The notes beneath the pieces were generated by a model. It had not been told where the DNA came from. It did no database searches and saw only the letters and a program-made list of their open reading frames with translations. From Arenicola marina (taxonomy: Eukaryota > Annelida > Polychaeta > Arenicolidae): a DNA stretch of 64,000 nucleotides. Below, piece after piece: positions 56,666 to 64,000 of this stretch. How positions within the stretch are numbered: the first letter of the stretch is position 1; every line of letters begins with the position of its first letter. The translations under genes and the position numbers were made by a program. The stretch spans positions 5,833,059-5,897,058 of the forward strand of contig OZ025253.1 in NCBI GenBank assembly GCA_964019135.1, in the 5' to 3' direction.

Positions 56666-58730
56666 GTGAGCCCTTACAATGTAATATAATCGGCACCAAA
56701 ATTGGCTTCTATACTACACAATGGGGGAAGGGAGGGGTGGGGGGGCGGGGGGTGACCGGACCACCGGACAAGGACCCGCCAGATGTTTAATCATCAATGG
56801 TGGATATAATAGAGATTCTTGTGGTGTCCCTATCTCTTACGGCAGGGATGTGCTCCAGGTCTGGCGTAACTCAAAATCAATCCAAACGAATTGGGGTTTT
56901 TTTTTATGTCTATAACGTGTGTATCCGTGTGGTCTGGGGGTGACCTGGTGGGGGTGGGGGGGGGGGGGCGCTGATAACAGAGAGCATGGAGATGAGACCG
57001 AAAGGGAATGTACTCACAACCTATGACATTGGACAAGTTCTGACTAAGGCATGATGGCCCTTATTCACCGATAGGGCATCTCTGAGGAGGGTATATTCGC
57101 CTGGGGAGGGCATATTGGCATTCAGAGGGATAATGTCCTGAGGAGAGCATATTGGTCTGTGGAGGGCATTAATTTGGACGTACATTTCAATTAATGACCT
57201 AATGGTATATATATTGGTATAGCCTAAGTCCTGGCGCGGGTGGAACATCCTTATCCATGCACATCACCTGGCACTGGGCAGAACCAGAGGCGAACCTTAA
57301 TTGCATCTTGAAAGACTAGGCAGTCATGTGACTGGGCAGTCACACACGACTGAGGGCTACAACGCCCCCTCGTGAGAGAGCGTTTGTCTACTCGTATTGA
57401 TCCGCGTTGAATCGGACGCTATATGATCTCACACTGTCCCTCAGTAGCATCGAAGATTGTCTAGACAGTCTTTGGTAGCATGTATATTACCGTACACCGT
57501 AACCTGGGCCCGTAAGTTCGAAACCGCGAGGACAAAAAATCTTGCCCCCGCGTGACGTTTTGCCTCTATTTGGCCTCGCCCCCAACTTTTCGCCCTAATC
57601 GGTAAGTTCGAAAAAATCTCCCTGAAATTAGTCCCGACTTTGCCTCTACTTTGCCCCAAATGAAGGACAGCTTCTGAGCCGGCCCTGATCGGGGGCTAAA
57701 AGCGGGGCAAGGTCTGCACGCATTGGCGAGTGTTCTTGCGGACAACTTAGACGATTTGATTTCATTTCCAAGTACTAATGAAGAGCTACGCAAGAGTTTT
57801 TATGAAATTACGGGTAACTATATCGCGTTATCTGCATAAATTATAAATTTGCACACAAAAAAACGTGTTACCACTTTTTGTATATGACGGATAATATATA
57901 TATATAACCTAGGCCTACTCACGTAATGTGTCATTAGTGGATATCCATTGTTCATACACTGAAATTGTGTTACTTGTTCTTGATTATCGGCTAGTTGTCT
58001 AACGCTATATGCTTGTTATCGTTATGTATGGTGCTAACTTATTGTACCATGGTGTTATCAAGGCTCTCCGGGTACAACTGGTGCAATTGATTGCACTCAC
58101 GTCCTCACAAAGCTGTTGTTTCATATTAATATTATATTTGCAAAATGTTTCCGTTACAGAACTGTAGTGATCGTCAATGCCATCATGGCCCTAGAAATGG
58201 AAGACAAAAGTTACAATATCCCGGGTGCTTTTTAAAACTTTTTTACTCGGGCATTATGGGTTTCTTAGGAAATAGAGGAATTTTTTTTGGCAAAGGGCAA
58301 AGCACGATTGTTTTTAAAACTAACTACGGAGCCAAAGTTTTTATAACAAAACAACCATTGGTCAGTAGTCCCTAAATGTAAGATACTTTGCAAATGTGAC
58401 GGCTTTAGTCACAATAACTGAGAAAAATATGGACATAGTTAATTGCTTTATTATTGTCTGTTTAACTTCCTCGAATGTTTTCACTGTTACTACTTGAAAT
58501 TCTTATGAGACATCAAAATACATTTTTGCTACTCGTTGTTGATGACAGCAAGCAGAGGTGAAGTTGCGAACCAATACTTCGAGTTTGGCCACGTATACAT
58601 GACTTATGTCCCCCCCCCCCCCCACTACCCGCCTGAACTATGAATGATAAGACGAACGTATCTTATAATCTATCGTTTATTCAACTTTATTCAAGTACAG
58701 CACAAAGGCGTCGCTAGCCGAGCACGACAG
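56666..58730. other. G-rich flank and a diverged repeat
   Basis: G homopolymers near 56735 and 56955. About 57505-57620 shares GGGCCCGTAAGTT and CGGTAAGTTCGAA with the reverse complement of about 61045-61170, probably a dispersed repeat. The 76-codon frame at 58145-58375 has no recognisable domain. Confidence 0.4.
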
Positions 58731-58915
58731 CTAAGAGTCACCGGACTCTAATCTGTGAAGTGTAGCTTCCACATAGAGGGTTTTGGTATCGGCCAGTCTC
58801 TGCTGCGCAGCATAAGTGGCCATCACCTGTTGGTACACTTGCAGTTGGGTATCTGCCACGACGTGCCTAGTCTTGCGCTTAAACTGCTGGTCCGGCATTC
58901 GTGTAGCTGATGCAA
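58731..58915 (-). CDS. probable terminal coding exon of an unidentified gene
   Basis: The minus strand has an acceptor (CGTGTATACAG) at 58916 and an open frame of 61 residues to a TAG at 58731. The product is helical and Gln-rich: KRKTRHVVADTQLQVYQQVM, then QRLADTKTLYVEATLHRLESG, likely a coiled coil. A candidate preceding exon ends at 60498, where GGCAG is followed by GTGGGT. Splicing there would keep the frame (MPMA into VASATRMPD). The C-terminal helix style is reminiscent of Myb/SANT-like transposon-related proteins, but this is only an impression. Confidence 0.4.
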
Positions 58916-60608
58916 CTGTATACACGTGCGAAATAAAACATTGATTAACAAATCATTTTCTGAGTTAAGATCTCTGTCGTCCAGCTTTTTTCCCAATAAT
59001 AGATGATTGGTTTGAAGAGTACCTACAAATATGTAATTAATGCATTATTGCACTAACAGCAAGCCCACTTACCAGCTGTGTTAGAAAACTTGAAAATGTG
59101 TGATTAATAATCATTATTGGAGTTAATAGATATTACCTTAGTTGAGATCAACAAATAATTCACCTTTATCAGCCAAGCCCCAAAAGACCTTACCTATGAC
59201 AATAGCAGAATTAATAAACACAAAATCCAGTATGTGTGTGAACTTGCTGGTATCATTCACCAAGGTTCAGTTGAGTGACACTGCAGACCATTGATCACAT
59301 TCTCTGAAACAAAGCTTCATATATTCTTCAACAATGAATATGTGTGGGAGGTTTATGTTTTATTTTCTTTGCTGGCATGTTAAATATTACATAAGCTGTC
59401 ATAACATGCTTAAATCATAGAAATGTGCCACATATCATATATTTTGTAAGTTCATATTGTGGAGACCAATCAAATATTTCCTGTCTATGCACATGATTTA
59501 ATTTAGAACTCATTAACTGTTTATACCATAATATTAGTACAGTGCTAATGTAAAAGAAAGTTTGAGGAAATAACAATACAAATATTACTATTAAATGGCA
59601 TTGTCAGAATGATCCATCGCATACTCAGGATAGAATTCACAAAAAGTGGCTTCTTAAGGTAAGTAATGAATTTCAATAAAAACTCACATGGCCACAGGAT
59701 ATATAAACATGTAATTATAACTGATCCAATACAAAAGAGACATATAACTGTCAAATATAGTAATCAGACCAGTGACTTGCATGTAACAGGGATTGCGCAC
59801 TAAGGCAAAATGGTAAAACTGATTTGAAGATCACTTAGAATGTTATAAAATAGACATGAAGACATCTGTCTGATAATATCATTTAAATCACATAAAGTTA
59901 TATGAATAAAATAATGAAAGTGCATTTTTCCCAGTCAAGTAACTAATTACGGGTTCACCTGCTATAAGCCTATGTACACCATATTATTATTCTGGATTAT
60001 CAACAACTGTATACTTTAATATTAGATCCATTACATATCTATTATGTGAAGAATCCATAGCCCCAATTGAGTCGATCAATTCAAAAAATACAGTCTAACC
60101 TAGAAAATGTCGCTCATATTATATATGGGTTGGACATTGTCAGTGACACTACACCACAGCCACAAGTGCTCACTTACTTCTGTCAATCACAATTAGGCCT
60201 AGTATATATCCACCATACACCAGCCCCCTATGTATAATATTAATACAGTATCCATCATGCACCAGCCCCAGGCCAAGGGCATGGGGGGGGGGGAGTTGAT
60301 GGTGTGTGATGTGTGATAGACACAGTACTAATTATGATCAACAGAGGTGAACGCTTGTGATTACAGCAGCCTGAATGGTAGGTGAATGTGGCGGTTGGAG
60401 GAGGGGGCAGCTGTTAAACATGAAAGTCAAATATGTCATATAAAAAAAATTTGTAGTGTTGCCATGTACGGCTCCCTCGTTCCCACACACCACCCACCTG
60501 CCATTGGCATTGAGGCTCCAGTGCTGACACTGCCCTCGATGTCCTCGATTCTACACACACGCTCCAACCCCCCCCCCACCCCCCACACACACACACCCTC
60601 CCCGAGTT
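58916..60608. other. AT-rich, putative intron
   Basis: Would be mostly intron if the exon pair at 60498 and 58915 is real. Otherwise nothing is recognised. CA-rich simple sequence lies at about 60545-60600. Confidence 0.3.
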
Positions 60609-60747
60609 CACAGGCACAGTAAATCAACTGACACAGAGGGGGGGGGGGGGGGGTTCCGCACGGCCTACTAATAAACAAGCTATTAGTAGGCCGTGCGGAC
60701 CCCCACCCCTCCCCCCCTCTGTGTCAGTCGATTTACTGTGCCTGTGC
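60609..60747. repeat. 65-bp-arm hairpin with 7-bp loop
   Basis: The left arm CACAGGCACAGTAAATC...CTACTAATA and right arm TATTAGTAG...GATTTACTGTGCCTGTG are reverse complements with only a few mismatches, including across a long G/C homopolymer. The loop is AACAAGC at 60674-60680. Confidence 0.9.
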
Positions 60748-62605
60748 CCGAGTTGTACACTCTGTCACGGCAAATTTGCGAGCAAGCCCATAACTTACCT
60801 GCTAATCAAGCTTGTACGTCCATGCCATGCCTCTTCACGTTTGTCCTTCGTTATAAGAGCAGCCTTAAAAGGGCCCGATATACATGGGTTTATTGTCATT
60901 GACGCCTTTTAACAACATTCTGCCTTCACTCGTCTGGCAACATCCTTGTTTACTGTCTGCACTTCCGCTCATGTGTTGCAGGAAATAGTCATCTCGCGGT
61001 AGAAACGCGCCCCCGGGAAATGGTTTTCGGGGCCAAAAGCGAAATGCGTTCGAACTTACGGATCGGGGCGTTTTTTCGGAAAACGCCCCGCCTTGGCCTT
61101 GCTCTGAGGCAAGGCACAATTCCCCGCCCCCGTTTTGCCCGCAATTTGCCCTATCAAACTTACGGGCCCTGACGTCGCCGAGGTCGCTTGCTTTAGACAC
61201 TCACTGTTAGATAAAGAGACCTCACTCGTCGAGGCCGCTTGCTCCAGGTACGGAGGTATGACTCACAACTGTCTTGGGCGGCGCTAACCGAACCGTGAAC
61301 GGCTTTCATTATGCGGTTGATGTGTTTGCGTGTTGTGGTCTGCGGGTAGAGAGGGGGTAAAGCGTGTGTGTGTGTCGGGGGGGTGGGGGGGGGGGGAGGA
61401 CACGGCCAGGCCATTGCGGCCGCTAGTCGTGTGGTTTCATCTCAAACATGGTGTGACTGTATGACTGGCACGTAGTTTGAATTTTCATGTATGTTTTCAT
61501 GTCCTATTTTAAACTTCTCTGCATGTATATAGAGCTATATGCCCTCTCTACGTTTATCTCAAACACTTCCTCTTTTGTTTATTGCCATTGCGTATAGGCC
61601 TACCGATCGTGTAGCTCCAGCGTTGGCTACCGACTTCAGCCAGGAAGTTTGATATACTGACATATATACTGGCTTAAAAGTGTCGTTAAACCCCAATGAA
61701 ATGAAATATCACAGCATTCACAGCATCAGCATCACCCCGTCACATCATATCCCTCCCGTCACACGCCCCCCGTCACACGCGTCACACGCCCTCCCCCCCC
61801 CCCCCCCCCACCCTGGTGGCTGAGGCGTGACGTGAGACTAGTGTACTGGACCGGTCTCCGGTCCCAATAGATATGCAAAGTCATTCTCTGCTACATTGCA
61901 CTTTCAAGGTGATCTTTTACGCACGTTTACCAGTTACGGGGTAGGTCAGTCATGTATACAAGCGGCAAACTCATTGCCAGTAAACAGTTTTGCTGGGTAT
62001 ATATATAAGCCGGTATGGGTACCGCTGACGTTAGCTAATTGCGTGGCTGTACGTGGGTCGTGCTAACCGTCTCAACGCTGCACGGACGCTTGTGTTTGGG
62101 GATCACGCATACCGAAGTCACAAAAGGCAACCGGAATGAGGAAGATGACGACATGACCGAGAGGTGTAAAGTTCTTAAACCAGCGAGAGCACTGATGACA
62201 CTGGAACTTAAACGCGATCCACTGCAGCGCTAACCATTTGTTCAACGTGTTGTCAGGAGAACAGAAGGCTGGTGTCTCTCCCGGCCTCCCAGCAGGGATC
62301 AGAACCGCGTGACGTCAAAGATATTTGGTCGTTGAAGTCACCACCTAGGAAGATATAGGCATAATATGTGAGTATTACAATCGACCAGGGCGCATCACTA
62401 GCTCAGTTGGTAACGTGGTTCCCAGCTAGAACATCATGCTGCCAACACCTCCAAGCTATAGTATACGTTCCTCTGCCCCACGTCAAATTTAACCATCAGA
62501 ATTACCCTTCATACGCGAAAATTGAAAATGAATCTAATCGAAGATATATTCGCAGTCTGGCATCAAACACATCACTGTTTAGCAGACATGGGGAGATCAC
62601 ATTGT
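60748..62605. other. no gene recognised
   Basis: About 61045-61170 is the partner of the repeat near 57505. C/G homopolymers lie at about 61380 and 61795. A box-A-like CTAGCTCAGTTGGTAACG at 62399 on the plus strand lacks box B. Confidence 0.4.
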
Positions 62606-63755
62606 AAAGGTAATCGATTACGATTACTTGGAAATGTCATGATTACGATTAGGTTTACGATTACAAGAAATATGAAAGTAATCGACTACGATTACGATTA
62701 AATTGAAAGTAATCATGATTATAATAATGATTACTTGCTATGTGTTTTCATAAGTGGGCTCTGAAATAGACCTTTAAGTAGCTATTTCAACAAACAGTGA
62801 ACATTGGAAGTAAGGGACCACACTTGTTTGGCGGGACCAAGTTCAGAAGCAGGCGATTAAAATACCAGCAGTTTGATGAATAGGCTACTAGGCAGCTTGG
62901 TTGGGAGAGCGAAGGATTTCTGATCATACGGCTGTGCGTCCAATTCCAGACGGGAGCATTTTTTAAAGGACAACCCACGGTAGTCACTTTGTGAAGAACA
63001 ACCCTCGATCGCGATGAGTGATCCTAAATATTATTATAAAGTTAATCAAAGCGTAATTATAAAAGTTATTATATTAGTTATATTAAATATTAACTTTAAT
63101 GTAAAAAAGACAAATTATATATTTTTGGTACAAATCCGCTGCATTGATTCTTATCTTCCTTAGAAGGGGTGTGGTGGGTAACAAAACTTATGCCCTCTAT
63201 GTAAAATGACAAGTACTAAAGAAAACCTCAATGCTGTAGGACACGGTGTGATCCATACCATACGTTGTCGCGCCCAGTACTAAACCCAGTCAAGTTCCTT
63301 TTTTTAACAACACATCTTCTAATCCTATCTATACAGAGAACAATAGCACAAGCATATAACACTATTTGATCACAGCCCCTACCTACCCACTCTCAATAAC
63401 ACAGGTGGCTCTGGACCATCCCTAGTTATCCAATGCAAACAAGATAAGTATAGAATTAGAAGGGTATCCAAGTTCGGTTACCCAGCCAGCTTAACTGTTC
63501 TGTCTGGTTATGTCTTGGATGGCGTAGGAAGGACCGGAAGGGAAGGGGGAGTCTCTACAGTAGGACTGCAGTGGCCTGTTTCCATTTATGACAAGGGAAA
63601 CTGTGAAACTGTGAAGTCAGTTTGGAGACTAAATCAGCCCGAGTGACCATTGTAATGTAATCGTCAAAAGTAATCATGATTACTATTGCATTAGCAATGT
63701 AGTCGATTACGATTACTTGGAAAATGAATAAGATTACTGATTATGATTACCCCAT
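62606..63755. repeat. GATTAC-rich clusters flanking a 0.9-kb segment
   Basis: Clusters at about 62606-62735 and 63655-63755 share CGATTACGATTACTTGGAAA and AGTAATCATGATTA phrases, dense in GATTAC/GTAATC motifs. GGTAATCG starts the left cluster and GATTACCCCATG ends the right. The whole could be one transposon with GATTAC-rich subterminal regions, but the clusters are partly direct rather than cleanly inverted. Confidence 0.5.
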
Positions 63756-63814
63756 GCCTGCTGTTTAGCATTTTCGGGTTATTGGTACTGTAACGGCGGG
63801 GGCCGGTTTGGTCC

Positions 63815-63892
63815 CCAGCGGGAGTCGAACTCACGATCTCCCGATCTCAAGTCAACCACTCTACCTCCTCGGCTAAAGGGGTGATCACTGTA
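63815..63892 (-). mobile_element. tRNA-like SINE head, family 3
   Basis: The minus strand reads TAGCCGAGGAGGTAGAGTGG (box A region), then GTGAGTTCGACTCCCGC (box B), with tRNA-like spacing. The cloverleaf is not complete enough to call a functional tRNA gene. Confidence 0.6.
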
Positions 63893-64000
63893 GCCGAGGC
63901 TAGTAGGAACGGTGTGACTCACTGCTCATTAGCACTGCTCACGTGCCAGACAAATTAGAGGCCACATTTCTTTCAAAGTAGGTTTTCTAGTTTGATCGAG

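Noticed and set aside
54596..56699. Long minus-strand frames of FIVDVIPCDTP type
   Set aside because: They follow the 34-36-bp minisatellite. Unit length varies, so frames wander, and several overlapping frames are open at once.
58145..58375. 76-codon plus-strand frame with several Cys
   Set aside because: It does not fit a THAP or other zinc-finger pattern that I can recognise.

Overview
This window is animal nuclear DNA. It carries spliced genes with GT-AG introns, AATAAA polyadenylation signals, tRNA-derived SINEs, LINE and Ty3/Gypsy fossils, inverted-repeat DNA transposons and large minisatellites, and no operons. A cGAS-like receptor, a SOCS-box protein, THAP fossils and SRP receptor beta all point to Metazoa. 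The style of the repeats suggests a marine invertebrate, possibly a mollusc or other lophotrochozoan. That placement is inference from memory.

Layout. 1-9 kb: a short inverted-repeat element (1870-2234), a pair of inverted 185-bp repeats 3 kb apart, a 20-bp minisatellite, and a dead L1/Tx1-like LINE (7835-8580). 9.9-11.8 kb, minus strand: a single-exon Mab-21/cGAS-like receptor with a complete catalytic triad, split by one frameshift in an A4 tract. 12-22 kb: simple repeats, a hAT-like element, a 590-bp fold-back element, a SINE and a 21-bp minisatellite. 22.2-28.9 kb: about 126 copies of a 53-bp unit with higher-order structure. 29.5-35.5 kb, minus strand: a complete seven-exon SRP receptor beta gene (SRPRB, 257 aa), reconstructed here exon by exon.

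37.4-39.6 kb: a LINE fossil carrying a 200-bp insertion, then a THAP-domain fossil. 41.9-45 kb, minus strand: a Ty3/Gypsy pol fossil split inside RNase H by a 1620-bp inverted-repeat transposon with a 6-bp target duplication. 45.2-45.7 kb: a tandem pair of tRNA-like SINE units. 48.1-49.2 kb: a single-exon beta-propeller-like protein ending in a SOCS box, with a degenerate partial copy 1.4 kb downstream. 52.9-54 kb: a LINE fragment and a SINE, both minus strand. 54.7-56.7 kb: about 58 copies of a 34-36-bp unit, each normally with an AATAAA. 58.7-60.8 kb: a probable terminal exon and a long hairpin. 62.6-64 kb: GATTAC-rich repeats and another tRNA-like SINE.

The genes do not form one pathway. 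SRPRB is a housekeeping secretory gene. The receptor (cyclic-nucleotide innate sensing) and the SOCS-box protein (ubiquitin ligase adaptor) are lineage-variable types and sit in repeat-rich surroundings. Most of the rest is transposon debris and satellite DNA.
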